From Lonicera japonica (lineage: Eukaryota > Streptophyta > Magnoliopsida > Dipsacales > Caprifoliaceae), in NCBI GenBank assembly GCA_021464415.1, contig CM038471.1, forward strand, positions 12,047,173-12,111,172: 64,000 nt of DNA, given 5' to 3'. Positions 24,426 through 36,800 of the stretch are shown piece by piece. The translations under genes and the position numbers were made by a program. The notes beneath the pieces were generated by a model, which ran no database searches, had not been told where the DNA came from, and saw only the letters and a program-made list of their open reading frames with translations. Within the stretch, counting starts at the first letter, position 1. Every line of letters begins with the position of its first letter.

Positions 24426-25290
24426 AGTCAACTGTTAAACCACATTCGTGATGCGCCTTTGAGAATTATGATAAAAGCCTTGCATATAATGCCATCTAGG
24501 ACATTCTGGAGCCCCATTGTATTCCTGTATTACTGCCAGTGGTCTACAGGATCCGTAGTGCCATCATACGATTCCAATGTTGGGAGTTTGTATTTCTCTA
24601 GAACTTGGCAACTCTGAATGTGCTTCGCAAATGGAGTTCAGGAGTCCTTTACCAGAGATGCAGCCAAGCTCCCTCTGAGGTGGCCCATTGTTTTCATTAT
24701 TTCGGCCAGCTGAGCCCTTATCTCGAACCTGAGCCTTTTATCCACCTCTTCCACGAATCCCTTGTAGGATATCCTGTCAAATATGGACCCTCGAGGTCTG
24801 GCATCTTCTTCCTGTTCAGGTTCTTGAACTAAAGGAAGAGGAGTTCAAGCTCCTCTATTTTGTCTTTGAAGTCGAGAAGCTCTCTCAGAGCGTCCTTCGC
24901 GAACCACATTCACTTGTGGGTTTCTTGCTAGTGGTGGGGGAAGTCTGGATGAAGTTTATTCAAAGGAGGACTCTCGCTTAGAGCTGGATTAAGCAGCTTC
25001 AAACTCATTGGTTCTGCTATAACTACCCCTAGATTCTCTACGATGGTCCCCAAGCCTTTGTATGGATGGAACTTGTGCAGGAACTAGGTGAGAAGAGACC
25101 GAATCTGACCTGTCTCTCGAGCTGGCCAGGGGAGTTTCTCTTTGAGCCATAAGCCTATCAATCCGGACTTGAAGAGCGGCTTGTTGTTCCCTCAGTGACA
25201 TAAAAGGGCCTGATTGAGTTTGTCCTGAAAAAGACACAGTGAGTTTTGGTGTGTTTAGCTTTTTTGAAAGAAATGTGACTTGAAAAAAAA
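24421..25290 (-). pseudogene. Tat-lineage Ty3/gypsy gag fragment
   Basis: The minus strand encodes gag words including LREQQAALQVRIDRLMAQRE near 25150, then YKLPTLESYDGTTDPVDHW and GIICKAFIIILKGASRMWFN near 24440-24600. These match the capsid region of Tat-type gag (YDGTTDP, CRAF, LKGAARxWF). Stops and shifts interrupt it, and it ends where the plus-strand LTR and primer-binding-like sequence begin. A primer-binding-like motif (TTTGGCACCGTCCGTGAGAA on the minus strand, 25296-25315) and an LTR-like region precede it, as expected at the 5' end of such an element. Confidence 0.75.
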
Positions 25291-25295
25291 TGTCT

Positions 25296-25960
25296 TTCTC
25301 ACGGACGGTGCCAAACTGTTGGTGTGAAAAACTAGAAAAGGTTGATTTCGACCATGCAGTCAAATTGTTAGGCTAGACCCTCTACTGTAGGAGCTCTTGT
25401 CGTGGGCCTTTTAACTATATATCTCTCTCTTTCTTGTGATTAAAGCTTGGCTGCTTTAATCTTTCTCAGTTGTTGACTGTTTATTACTTGAATGTTTGGT
25501 TGTTCTTGGCTGTTGGTAGAAGTAAATGCCACTCATATATATATGACATAGAGAAAATGTGTAGAGGAGTCCTTAGAGCAAGTCTGAGGCCATCCCTAGA
25601 CACCACTGACTCTGACCTTGCTTTTCCATGGATTTCAGTGCATTAAATGCAGTTTGTATGCATTTAATGAAGTTGAGGGAGGTTCTGCAACGTTGGTGTA
25701 GTTGGTAGCAATCGCCCATGTTGCCTGCAGCTTTTTTGATATGGTGGTTGGCCAGCTTTCGAGCTCCGTAAAATGTAGCGTGAAGATAAACCTTTAAGTC
25801 GGATACCCACATTCTTTGGAGCTCTGACCTCCGGGTGGCACCCAAGCAGAGCACTCGAGCCCCACTTGTTGTAAAGGAGTGTGTTGCTAATGTATGAGGC
25901 CACGTGTCAGATTGTAATTGGCGGAGCAAATTAATTTGCTTTATCAATAACTGTTCTCAG
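25296..25960 (-). mobile_element. Tat-lineage LTR and primer-binding site, minus strand
   Basis: TTTGGCACCGTCCGTGAGAA on the minus strand is close to TTTGGCGCCGTCTGTGGGAA, the leader typical of Tat/Retand elements. It sits between the gag fragment and an ORF-poor stretch that should be the 5' LTR. The outer LTR border near 25960 is approximate. The short minus-strand frames inside match no protein I know. Confidence 0.5.
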
Positions 25961-26976
25961 TGAGTTTTTATAGTTTGGAACTGATTCATGATAACCTCAA
26001 AGTATAAGTAATTTTAATTATACAATGCAATAAATTTAAATAAAGAAGAAAAATTCATTAATTATTTTTTTATTAACATTGGCATATTACAAAACAGTTT
26101 CTAGCTCAATCTTCAGAAGGAATTAATTAATATCTATTATTCTACACAACCACACATAATCAGTAGTATATATGTGAAATATAATATGTTGTAGTATACT
26201 CTTGATGATTTAAATAATAAAAAAATAATTTTTTTGGCATAGAATGACATAACAATTAATGACTTGGTATGAAGAAAAGATGAAAAATGGAGAAAAGGAC
26301 AAAAGTTAAATTACCTGGTTAAATGCATAATTATATAAAAAAGCACAAATTCCAATGTCTCTCACATTTAAATATTAAGATGCTCTTTGTGTCATTGATG
26401 ACAATGTGAATCCGCGGTTGCACTTTGACGGCTCGATTTCATTGCTTTCAATCGATAAACCTAATTAAATGTTATATATAGGATGGTTTGCTTGTAAATA
26501 AGTAAGTTTAAGAATGGCATTTAGTTGTTATATATATACAGAGGCAACTAAAGAATGGTAGACTTGTAAATAAACAAGTTTAGAAGGGTCATTTACTTGT
26601 CTCTTAAGAATTATCTACATAGCTAACACCATATCGAAAAAATCTAGGAGGGGGGCCCGCAACAAGTCTATCCCTAATTGGTGACACGTAAGGTATGATT
26701 ACTTATATTTTTTTCATTTTTTCGGCTTTCTTTTTTGTATTTGTTTTTATAGAATTTTTTTTCTTCAAAGTTCATATAACCACAATGTCTTTTGAGAAAA
26801 AAAAGGATGGGTTACTTTGTTTATGGATAAGAAAAATATTTTGCCTATATATAGGACATGTTATTTTCTTTTGAAAATGTACCAAAAAGAAAGTTGCATA
26901 GGTGAGTGTGTTACAGACTATGCATATGCGTATAACTTCATTTAGCATGATCTATTCATTTATAGGGATGTCAAGA
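25961..26976. other. AT-rich intergenic, one weak direct repeat
   Basis: No gene is seen. Positions about 26480-26535 and 26550-26605 are a degenerate direct repeat sharing CTTGTAAATAA and AAGTTTA words. Confidence 0.35.
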
Positions 26977-27555
26977 TAGATTGAGGGAGTTATTAATAAT
27001 TTACCTCTTAAAGTTTACCCGCTTTGGCACTTTCATCCACGAAGTTCATTTTGCATAATGTTCATTCTTAAAGTTTGTTTTTGTTTTCACATTAGTTCGA
27101 AACTCCACACACTGTTAAGTTTTTGGACATAAAAGAACATGTGCTTTGCACGTGGGCACCATAGCGGGATAAATGGATAAGCCACTATAATACTCTCATA
27201 TATGTTTATATCAAGACCAAATTAGTGCAAAATCAAAGCGTGGAATTGAAAACAACAAAGAGAAAAAAATGAACAAATTAAAGTATTTCCGTTCCATTGA
27301 AGGCTCTAATTAGGGCAAAATGAGTTGGGAACTGGAGCATTATAGTGTCTTGACCGTTTTACTTCTCTACAATGCCCACATGCAACATATATGGTATTTT
27401 ACATCCAAAAATTTAACAACGAGTGGAGTTTCAGACTAAAGTGAAAATGGAAGTAAACTTTAAGGACGGGTGTTATGCAAAATGAACTTCATGGATGAAA
27501 GTGCAAAAATGGATAAACATGAAAGGGGCAATTTTTTAATAACTCTAGATTGAGG
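26977..27555. mobile_element. MULE-type MITE (26987-27545) with 10-bp target duplication
   Basis: About 100 bp at each end are inverted copies: GAGTTATTAATAA on the left against TTAATAACTC on the right, then GCACTTTCATCCA(C/T)GAAGTT and TTCATTTTGCATAA on both arms. The flanks are TAGATTGAGG at 26977-26986 and 27546-27555, a perfect 10-bp repeat in the size range of Mutator-like elements. The long arms also fit Mutator. No transposase is present in 559 bp. Confidence 0.85.
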
Positions 27556-28830
27556 CTATTATTAACCTATTTTTAATTAATGAATTAATTTATTTTTTAC
27601 TTTGTGGTAAATTGGAAAAGTTTTGCTCAATTTGGTTTAGATTCCAAAGGAAATTTTCTTTTGGGTATAGCTCTCAGGTAAATACCTAAGAGCATCCACA
27701 ATGGTTTACTTGGTGCATGATATAACAGATTAAATATAAGATACTTATTATACGTGTGAAATAGTAGTATGATTAAAAAAAATCACCCAATAAATGGGAA
27801 ATTTCAGGCCATATTGTCTGTGAGAAGAACCACAAGCAACCTTTGTTTGATTGTAATTTGCAACCTTCGATAACTGAAATTTAATTAATTTTACTTGATT
27901 GTAATTTGTAACCTTTGTTTCGTAGTTATAACTCTCATAGTGGTGCACTCAAGGTAGGAATTCAAAAGTGAGGGCATAACAGTTAAGACATCACATTCTA
28001 TTTGCATATACTTTATGTATCCAATAATAAGAGTCCGCTTTTCTTTTCGGAACAATATTAATGTACCAAAATTCATGAAAACAAGTTTTGTTTTCAAACT
28101 TGGATTCTTAATTAGGGATGGATGGAGGGAGCAATTTGTTATTTTTTTGGATTCTTTATATCATGTAAGAGCATATGCTACGTATAAATGCTCCGTTACT
28201 ACGAGTTGCACCACAATGCAAAGTATATTCAAATTGTTTTCTAAATGAATTGTTCACTAACTTGCTAAGTACAATGTCTGTTGTTTTTTAATTTACATTT
28301 CTTTTTTATCTTCATTAGGCAACATCAAAATATCTGTATAACAATTTATTTTTAAAAAAATTAATTTCAAAAAATATCTGTATAACAGTTTCGCTGCGAC
28401 CTTGAAATGAAATTTACAAATTTCACTACATACTAGCAAGAAAATTTCTTGTGAAATTTTCAATTTCGACTGCAAAAATATGATTCGCAATGAAATTTAT
28501 GAGTTTAACCGCAAATATTTTTAAAGGAAGATCAAGTTTCTTATTTTTGTATAGGAAAAGATGATGAAGTGTTTTTGTTTTATTAGAAAGTAGATGAATG
28601 TAGCCTTATTATATTTTAAATTAAGAAATTTGAAAATAATGCTTCTGGGGCATTTTTTTGTCCGTTAAAATTTGGATTGACAAGAAAAAAGTTTTGATCC
28701 AATTTTTTTTTTACCATATCATTGTCGTCTAAATTCATACAATCTAAAGATTTACGACGGAATCACCAATATTAATCTATGTTACGAATTTTTTTTAATA
28801 GTTTAAGCCCGTCTCCCTCTCTATACAAAC
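27556..28830. other. AT-rich intergenic, nothing recognised
   Basis: Short ORFs here lack coding character. A 15-bp direct repeat (AAATATCTGTATAAC) occurs near 28330 and 28373. Confidence 0.35.
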
Positions 28831-29052
28831 AACGGATTTACCGTGGAATCACCCATAATAATTTCATACAAGATTCATGTATTTGGGGTAAGAAAAATAA
28901 TTTTGGGAGGCGTATCACCTAAAAGAATCATGTTGGTCATTAATTTGGCCGTAGGCTCCCAGACAAAAGAAAATTTCCCTTTTTGCAAAAAGTTTCCTTA
29001 CAAAAGTAGGACTACTCCGTAGTATGAAAATATTAGGGTTTGTAATCTTCTC

Positions 29053-29060
29053 TTATAAGA
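29053..29060 (+). promoter_or_regulatory. probable TATA box of F-box gene A
   Basis: TTATAAGA lies about 90 bp before the chosen ATG (29145), at the same place as TATAAAA in the duplicate gene. Assigned by position and conservation between copies. Confidence 0.4.
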
Positions 29061-29144
29061 ATGTTCAGGATGAAAACTATTATGTAAGTTCGAGCAGAGA
29101 AGATGCAAAGAGAGCGATTTGATTTAGTTTTGCTTCCTTCATTC

Positions 29145-30326
29145 ATGGCCAATGTGCCGCATGATATTTTTATCACCCACATATTCACGAGGCTCCCGGT
29201 CAAGTCTGTGTTAAGTTGTAGATGCGTTTGCAAGCAATGGCTCCACTCGCTAACCCAATCGGAGTTCATCACGATGCATGTTAAAGCTCAATGCTATTTC
29301 CATCCAAAAATTCTCTTTGGACCTGTAGTTAATTTAGGATATCTTCATCATCCGGTGTTGGAGCCTTTTAATGGGGCCTTCTATTTGGTAGATCTTGAGT
29401 CTGGACTAGATGCGGTGCGCTTGCCAGGGTTTTCTTTAAAGGACTACGTCATCACTCGAACTTTGGGTTACTGCAATGGTATGATATGTGCGGAGGTACT
29501 GAAGAAATCGGCCAAATACTCTTTTAAAAACAGGCACCTACTTTTTGGGAATCCATCAACAGGAGTTTACAAGATACTGCCGGAGCCAATTGATGAAAAT
29601 CGTCGTCGCAAACTACTCGCTGGATTTGGGTATGATTCATCCCTTGACAATTACAAGTTTGTAAGGGTTGACGAATATAGTCGAAATCCTCATATTTTTA
29701 GTTTGCAATCAAATTCATGGAGAACTGTTGTAGGTGTATCTGATAAGACCTCAATTGAACCGAGGGAGCATACTGATTACAATTTAGGCTCTGCTTTTGG
29801 CGGATCAATCTATTGGTTGGTCGAGTGTAGTAATATGATTGTTGGTTTCGATTTAAAAGAAGAGGAGTTTAGCAGTGTGCCATTGCCTCATGATATGCAA
29901 AAAGATAAATTATCTCTTGAACTTGTAGGAGGTACACTTTGTGTTATTAATGTATGCCAAAAGAATAACGAGGTTGTCATGTGGTCGACGTCGAAGGAAG
30001 AAGAAAAGGGCAAAAATTCTTGGATTAAGATGATGGCAGTGACCATCTCCGATATAGATTATGGTTTTTATTTTGAGATTCATCCATTGTCTTATATGAA
30101 AAATGGGAAAATCCTCTTCTGCTTGTGGCACTACGAAGGCAATAGTTTCGCGCCGCTCTTCAAAGGCAATAGTTTTGCTACGAGGAAGCTTAAGTTTGTT
30201 CTAATTGATCCCAAAACAAAGATGGTAGAAAATTTTACCATTCAGGGGATTTCCATTAATTTGTTTAATGAGTATACTTTTCAGTGTCAGACGACATACG
30301 TTGATAGTTTTGTTTCACCTTATTAA
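29145..30326 (+). CDS. F-box protein with F-box-associated (FBA) domain, copy A
   Basis: An intronless 393-residue protein. The N-terminal F-box (residues 1-46) reads VPHDIFITHIFTRLPVKSVL then CRCVCKQW, with the typical LP, VKS, R-C-V and W residues. It should bind SKP1 and place the protein in an SCF ubiquitin ligase. An FBA type-1/3 region follows (about 90-330), with GYCNGMI, NPSTG(V)YK, GFGYDSSLDNYKFVRV and NSWRTV motifs. The target protein is unknown. An in-frame ATG at 29103 would add 14 residues. I prefer 29145 because the duplicate has TTG at the upstream site and a stop soon after it, while MANVPHDI is shared. Length is normal and nothing is broken. Confidence 0.93.
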   Translation: MANVPHDIFITHIFTRLPVKSVLSCRCVCKQWLHSLTQSEFITMHVKAQCYFHPKILFGPVVNLGYLHHPVLEPFNGAFYLVDLESGLDAVRLPGFSLKDYVITRTLGYCNGMICAEVLKKSAKYSFKNRHLLFGNPSTGVYKILPEPIDENRRRKLLAGFGYDSSLDNYKFVRVDEYSRNPHIFSLQSNSWRTVVGVSDKTSIEPREHTDYNLGSAFGGSIYWLVECSNMIVGFDLKEEEFSSVPLPHDMQKDKLSLELVGGTLCVINVCQKNNEVVMWSTSKEEEKGKNSWIKMMAVTISDIDYGFYFEIHPLSYMKNGKILFCLWHYEGNSFAPLFKGNSFATRKLKFVLIDPKTKMVENFTIQGISINLFNEYTFQCQTTYVDSFVSPY

Positions 30327-31085
30327 TTCAGTTAAATGTTATTGATGTTAGAACAAATATGGTTAGCATTTTGCAGTGTTGCCAATTTTCCTTTTTTTTT
30401 TTTTTTTTTTTCTCTTTCTATTACGTTGCAATATTTATGCCAATTGTTCTTGAATTATATATATTATATACACTTGATGATATGGTTATATATTAAAGAA
30501 TCTGAAATATATATATATATATATCATATTTATCAGCCTTATTAGTATTTCTTATCTACCTTTAATTGAAGTGCGCAAAAACTAGTCAAAATACGCGTGC
30601 CATAAATATCAGCCTTATTAGACTTATCCTGGTGGTAGTGTAAATTTCTAAATATAGCAATTTTGGGCATGCAGCTCACGTGGAAAAATGTAAAAAGGTT
30701 TGCCAAAAGTGATCTGAACTGAAAGATGTTCCGTTGGGTCTTGTTCTTCTATTCTTGTTTATTCATGATCCCCAATTAAATTAACATAGCTCCGTTTTGC
30801 AACTCTAGAATTATGGGTGATCATATCCAATAATCCAAATAGGGTATCGTCATTGGTCTTTACGATTGGTCTGTGATATTTCATCATCTTTCCGCAGGGT
30901 ATATTTTCTTCTATTCTTGTTTGACGAGCTCTTCATTGATGGAGCTCGCTGAGAGAGGGAGTTCCACTTGGTCGGGAGGAATGAAAGAACGAACGGATAG
31001 AGAGAGAGTTGCAAAACACTCAACCCAGTATTCCACAGGGTGTACGTTCTTCTTCCATTCTTGAACACGTTTTTGCAGAAATCTG

Positions 31086-32025
31086 TAGATACCAGTTTGT
31101 AGGAGAAATGCACCTGCCAAAATTTCTCTAAAATTTGGACCTTTATATTGAAATTTGGCATTTAAAATTTAATTTTGTACATTCAACAAAAGAATATACT
31201 CCATCTCTCTTCTAAGAAGTAAATAGAAGCAAATTATCAGAATTTGAGATATATAATTTAAATCTACCCGTAAAAGATAGAGAATCTGTTATCACTCTAT
31301 AAAAGCCAGACTTGCATCAGTATACCTTCATCTTAACCCGCTATTTTTTTATCAACTTATTAAGTTATCCTCTTAAACAATTGCGCCACCAATTGTTTAC
31401 TTTATCGCCGTAGTGCATAATCGAATATAAAGGATAAATTGCAAGGAAATCCATGATGTTTGGGGACATTTTCAATGTCTCCCTTGAAGTTTCTAATGCT
31501 CCAAATTAAATCCTGAGATACAATTAGTGTTCCAATCGAGGAATTGCTGACTTCCATTTTAAAACACCAAACAGAAGTCCACGTTGACACTCTACGTACC
31601 ACATTTTCTTCATCTGCTTTCCCTCCTCTAATGGTCCAAAATTTAGCTAGTTTATTGTTACCAAATGTGAGCCATTATTTTGATATTTTGATGATATGAT
31701 GTTTTTGTGCGTTATAGTATAGATAATACTATTATAGAAAATTATAAACGATGACACTATTTTTCACATCATAAGGTACGCAAATAGATTATAAATCCCA
31801 TTTGGTGTCTGAGTAAAAAATTTGATTTAGTTTATTTTTCACTTTATAAGACACACATACAAAATACATCTAAAATTACAATTGTTGTTGGATATGAACT
31901 AGTGGCCCAAACTGGCGGCCTCCTTCATCTTCACCTTTTTTTTTCAATCTTTTTTATTTAAATTATCTCACTCACAAACTATCCGCATGGCCACGGGCAT
32001 AGACAAGGGGCCAGTAGGACTGCAA
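31086..32025. other. intergenic, nothing recognised
   Basis: AT-rich sequence beyond the duplicated segment. The short ORFs match no family I recognise. Confidence 0.35.
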
Positions 32026-32049
32026 CCCCCCCCCCCCCCCCCCCCCCCC
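32026..32049. repeat. homopolymer (C)24
   Basis: Twenty-four consecutive cytosines followed by an A run. It has the same length as the run at 3178-3201. Confidence 0.95.
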
Positions 32050-32236
32050 AAAAAAAATAAAAAATTAGTTAGAGTACTAGCAAAATTTGAGAGATCAGCC
32101 CAACATAGCCCACCCACTTTATAAATATATTTATAATACCTTTGTATTTTAAATGATGAACTAGCCTTCCAACCTACTTCACAACCTCTTTCACCCATAG
32201 TCCCATGCTCATTATTATATCTAACCTAATAATTGA

Positions 32237-32260
32237 AGAGAGAGAGAGAGAGAGAGAGAG
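32237..32260. repeat. (AG)12 microsatellite
   Basis: Twelve uninterrupted AG units, just before the 18S rDNA similarity begins. Confidence 0.95.
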
Positions 32261-32280
32261 TGGCAGCCATCACCGAAAGA

Positions 32281-32849
32281 CCGACTCAACTTGCCCTCCA
32301 ATGGATCCTCGGTAAGGGATTTAGATTGTACTCATTCCAGTTTCCACATTTTAAGAGCCTAGTATTTTATTTATTGTCACTACCTCCCCATGTTAAGATT
32401 GGGTAATTTGCACACCTGCTGCCTTCCTTGGACGTGGTAGCCGTTTCTTGGGCTCCCTTTCTGAAATCGAACCCTAATTCTCCGTCACCTGTCACCACTA
32501 TAGCAGGCCACTATCGTACCATTGAAAGTTGATAGGGCATAAATTTGAATGATGCGTCGCCAACACAAAGGCAGTGCGATCCGTCAAGTTATCATGAATC
32601 ATCGTAGCAACGGGCAAAGCCTACATTGACCTTTTATCTAATAAATGCATCCCTTCCAGTAATCGGGCTTTGTTGCACGTATTAGCTCTAGAATTACTAC
32701 GGTCATCCGAGCAGCAAATACCATTAAATAAACTAGAACTGATTTAATGAGCCATTCATAGTTTCACAGTCTGATTTAGTTTATACTTACACATGCACGG
32801 CTTAATATTTGAGACAAGCATATGATTACTAGTAGGATCAATCAGGTAG
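32281..32849 (-). pseudogene. 18S rRNA pseudogene, 5' third
   Basis: The complement begins at 32849 with TACCTGATTGATCCTACTAG, two or three substitutions from the universal 18S start, and continues with CATATGCTTGTCTCAAATAT. It then follows 18S through the GGTAGCCGTTTC and TGCCTTCCTTGG regions to about 32281. That is about 570 of the roughly 1800 nt. Many changes fall at former CpG sites (C to T or G to A), so the copy is old and probably methylated. It points the same way as the 25S pseudogene upstream on the minus strand, the normal 25S-spacer-18S order of tandem rDNA. Confidence 0.9.
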
Positions 32850-33794
32850 CATTCCTTTTCGATGTTAGCGCCACATGATCCTTCCTCGCTCGGTGTCGTT
32901 GGAGAGGTCAAGATGGGCATGACAGTCATTCGTAAGAAGCGATAACACTTTGTAAGGGCAAATAAATAAAGGCTGAGGACCTTGTGCGAGCACAAGGTTC
33001 TATATCCACCAGATTGGGAGTGACCAATTGGCCATGAACGAATCACCCTTGGATGGCACGACATGGATCATAGGGAGCACCTCGGTGTCACCCCACTCCG
33101 TGTGAGCAATGTTGAGAGAAATGGCATCATAGAATGAGAGAATTCTGTCTGGTAGGTATGCAACACAGGAAACCCGATGGCGCTCAAGGCAAGACGTGAT
33201 TTTAAGGGCACAATTGAAGAGATGTGTTAGGCAAGACATCGTTGCATAAGTAGGGATTCGTCCAACCCGCACACACCGATCATAACTCACGCACTTTACG
33301 TACTTTGTGCCAGCACCAACCTAACGCCCCAGGATCCAAGCATAATAGTTCTTGTTAAGCTCCCTTGTTTCCAGTCCCGCCCCCACTAGAGCTCTGTTTT
33401 TTCAAAAGTCCCATGCATGTGCATGGCCGTTTACTACAACGACCTCAATTGGAAGAAGGACGAGAAACTCCGTCGGTTGGATCAAGCGATTGTATTTTCG
33501 AAGTTATGCCATGGCAGTGGAGTTTCCTTCTATCCGACGTACTGAACTATAGTTTACACCAGCGGACTCCTAGATACACCAACACAGGGACAAGCCTTGG
33601 GCCAAATGCATTGTCGTAGGCACCGTACCAATGTACTCTTTGGGGAACCCCGAGGTGAAGGTTTAAGATCACGCATTAATGCATTATAATTGAGAGGCAA
33701 CATGCAATCATCATGCACAACCCAACGACCTCGATCCAAGGGAAGTAGAACTCTCACATTCTTATAATACCACTTAATGAAAAAACTAGTTCCT
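32850..33794 (-). other. spacer between 25S and 18S pseudogenes, unrecognised
   Basis: By position this corresponds to the intergenic and external transcribed spacers of rDNA, but at 945 bp it is much shorter than usual. I recognise no subrepeats or promoter. ORFs here (for example 33000-33290 and 33554-33757, minus) match nothing I know and look incidental. Confidence 0.35.
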
Positions 33795-33840
33795 TTGCCT
33801 GTGGTTTCGCTTGATAGTAAAGAGAGACATTGGCAATCTT

Positions 33841-33885
<45 letters not shown>

Positions 33886-36800
33886 TCTACCTTTAGAAAG
33901 TTATAGTTACCCCCACTGTTTACCCGCACTTGGTTGAATTTCTTCACTTTGACAATCAAAGCACTGGGCAGAAATCCTATTGCACTAGCATCCACAGGGA
34001 CCATCGCAAAGCTTTATTTTAATTAAATAGTCGGATCCCCCTTGTTCGTACCAGTTTTAAGCTGACTATTTAACGCCTAAGGAAGGCCCCCGAAGGAACC
34101 ATTCTCAGTCCATCCACCCGGCCAGCAGGAGGTGACCCACTTTCGTCACGGGAGCAGTTTGAGTAGTCCATGGATAGCCGACATGTTCGAGACTATGACC
34201 CTCGTGCCCAGCCCTCAGAGCCAATCCTTTTCCTAAGGTTAAAGATCTATTTTAACGACTTCCCTTGCCTACATTGTTCCATCAACTAGAGGCTATTCAC
34301 CTTGGAGACCAAATGCGGTTATGAGTATGACTACGCATGGGAGGTACTTAGTCCTCTAGATTTTCAAAGGCCGTCAGGGTGCACTTGACACCACACAACG
34401 TGAGGTCCTCTTCTAACTACTGGACCTTACCTCTGGCTGAGCCGTTTTCAGGGTGGGTAGGCTGTTAAACAGAAAAAATGACTCTTCTCGAGGCCCCCAC
34501 CGACATTTCTGGACTCCCTGACATTGCCATCAGCCACCACGTCTCGGATCAAGACTTTTAACCCAATTCCATTTTGAAGCTCGCACAAATGCTCTATCTG
34601 ACGGGCTTCCCCCGTCTCTTACTATAAACTGACCTATGTGCAAGAGATGTTCATATGGAACCTTTCCCTTCTTCGGCCTTCAAAGTTCTTATTTGAATAT
34701 TTGCTACTACCACCAAGATCCGCACTGACGACCACTCCTCCTGGACTCGCAGACAAGGTTTTGTTGCGATATCCGTGCCCTTCTACTCATCAGGGCCTGG
34801 CACTTTCCCTGACGGCTTAATATAGGTCACATGCTTAAGTGCTATCCATTTTTGGGTCTAGTTGATTCGGCAAGTGAGTTGTTACACACTCCTTAGCGCA
34901 TTTTGACTTCTATGACCACCGTCCTTTCATCTCAATCAACCAACACCTTTTGTGGGTTCTAGGTTAGCGCAGAATTAGGCACCATAACTCGGTTTCCTGT
35001 TCATCCAGTATCACCATTTCTTCTTACTAAAAATGGCCCACTTGGAGCTCTTAATTCCATGGCGCAACTCAACGGATCAGCTTTGCCATTTTACTTATTT
35101 AAAGTTTGAGAATATATTAAGGGCGTTGTGCCCTCAATGCCTCTAATAATTGGCTTTACCCTAAAGAACTCATACCCAAGCTCCAGCTATCGTGAGGGAA
35201 ACTTTGAGGGAACCAACTACTATATGGTTCGATTAGTCTTTCGCCTCTATACCCAAGTCAAACGAATGATTTACACATCCGTATCATTATAGACCTCTAC
35301 CAGAGTTTCCTCTGGCTTCACTCTGCTTAGGGATAGTTCACTATCTTTCGTATCTCGACAGGCATGTCATACTTGAACCCTTCTATGAAGATTAAGTTTG
35401 GTTTGCGATGCACCCCATAAGGGGGATCCCACCAATCAGCTTCTTTGCATCCACGGGTTTAGTCACCCGTTAACTCGCACACATGTCAGACTCCTTAGTC
35501 CATGTTTCAAGATGGGTTGAATAGGGTGCTCATAGGCCAGTGCCAAGAGCGCGCAGAAGCCTGAAGGCACACCGTAACGTCGTGCATTGCGAAACCACAA
35601 TTGAGGCAATGGAGTTTTTGTGGGCATATCAACAACCCGGGCTTTAGCCACCACTCCAATCCGCACAGGTTCATGCCCTGAGTCTATCGGCGGATCGGCT
35701 CTAGCTTTTCCACATCCGATTCGACCATATTGCTAGCCCCTATCCATTTACCTCCCTACAATTTCAAGCACTTGACTCTTGTTTCAAAGTCCTTTTGATC
35801 TTTCCCTTGCGGTACTAGTTTACTATTGGTCTCTCGCCCATTATGGGATTGCATTCACAAACAACCTGACTTGCCGACAGTGCATCATAGTGCAACAGGG
35901 TTGAGCACATCGGGGCTTTCATGTAACACCCCCGCCTTAATTAGGAGGATAACATTTGTAATTAAGACCTGGAGCGTTACTAACCTACCTTAAATGAGCT
36001 AAAGTAGGTCTAATAAAATAAATAATGAAACAATAAGTCCAAGAAAATCACATGGCCTTGAATAAACAACCCTGATACTCATGATATGGGCGATAATATA
36101 AAACATTAGTGTAATATACATATATATACATACATGTAATCCAAGAGGCATACACACCATGTCAACATGTATTACAAAGTAAACAACAACTCAGGCTAGC
36201 CGTGGCTTCCCATATACACACACATATACAACAAAAATGAATCGGTATCAGAGGTCCTCTACTTCGTTCTCGACCTAGTCGCTTCTTCTGACTTATCCTT
36301 CTCCTGGATACCTGAATTGTTTACATAAAATGGGGTAAGCTCACAGCTCAATAGGGGGGGGATATAGCAGGCAATATTACGTATAAAACGTAATTAACTA
36401 AAAACATGGCTCAACCGATAAAACAATGCATGCATATGCATATGCAGGTTACCTCCCTTATGTCAACCATTATACCGAGAAAATATTAAGGCTGAACCGA
36501 ATCATAATAATGATAATAACAATGGGCCTGATGCCCTCAAGAGATATTGAAACTAGGCCGAACCATAATCATAAGAATAAAAACGAGCCTAACCGCCCTA
36601 CAGAATAAATCGAACATAATCACGATATAACATCATCCGGCCCATAAAAGATCATCATCATATCATAATAGAATTGGACCACATGTCCATCAAGATCATA
36701 TCACATAATCACAAGTGCTTTGTCGAGGTCTAGATTTTCGGGCTCACTGCTGGCTCAGACAGCCGACCTCATTGCTGTCCCCCAGGGGTTTAGGAATTTT

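Larger units (their letters stand above)
28831..31085 (+). repeat. segmental duplication copy A (with F-box gene)
   Basis: This segment corresponds along its length to about 44705-47578, including 5' flank, F-box gene and roughly 750 bp of 3' flank. Both carry TTAATTCAGTTAAATGTTAT after the stop and CAGCTCACGTGGAAAAATGT further on. Copy A lacks the hAT MITE found in copy B, leaving the intact target CCTAAAAG at 28918-28925. The borders are where similarity fades by eye. Confidence 0.85.

Noticed and set aside
33000..35666. Small ORFs in and near the rDNA as genes
   Set aside because: They lie in rRNA sequence or its spacer and match no protein family I know.
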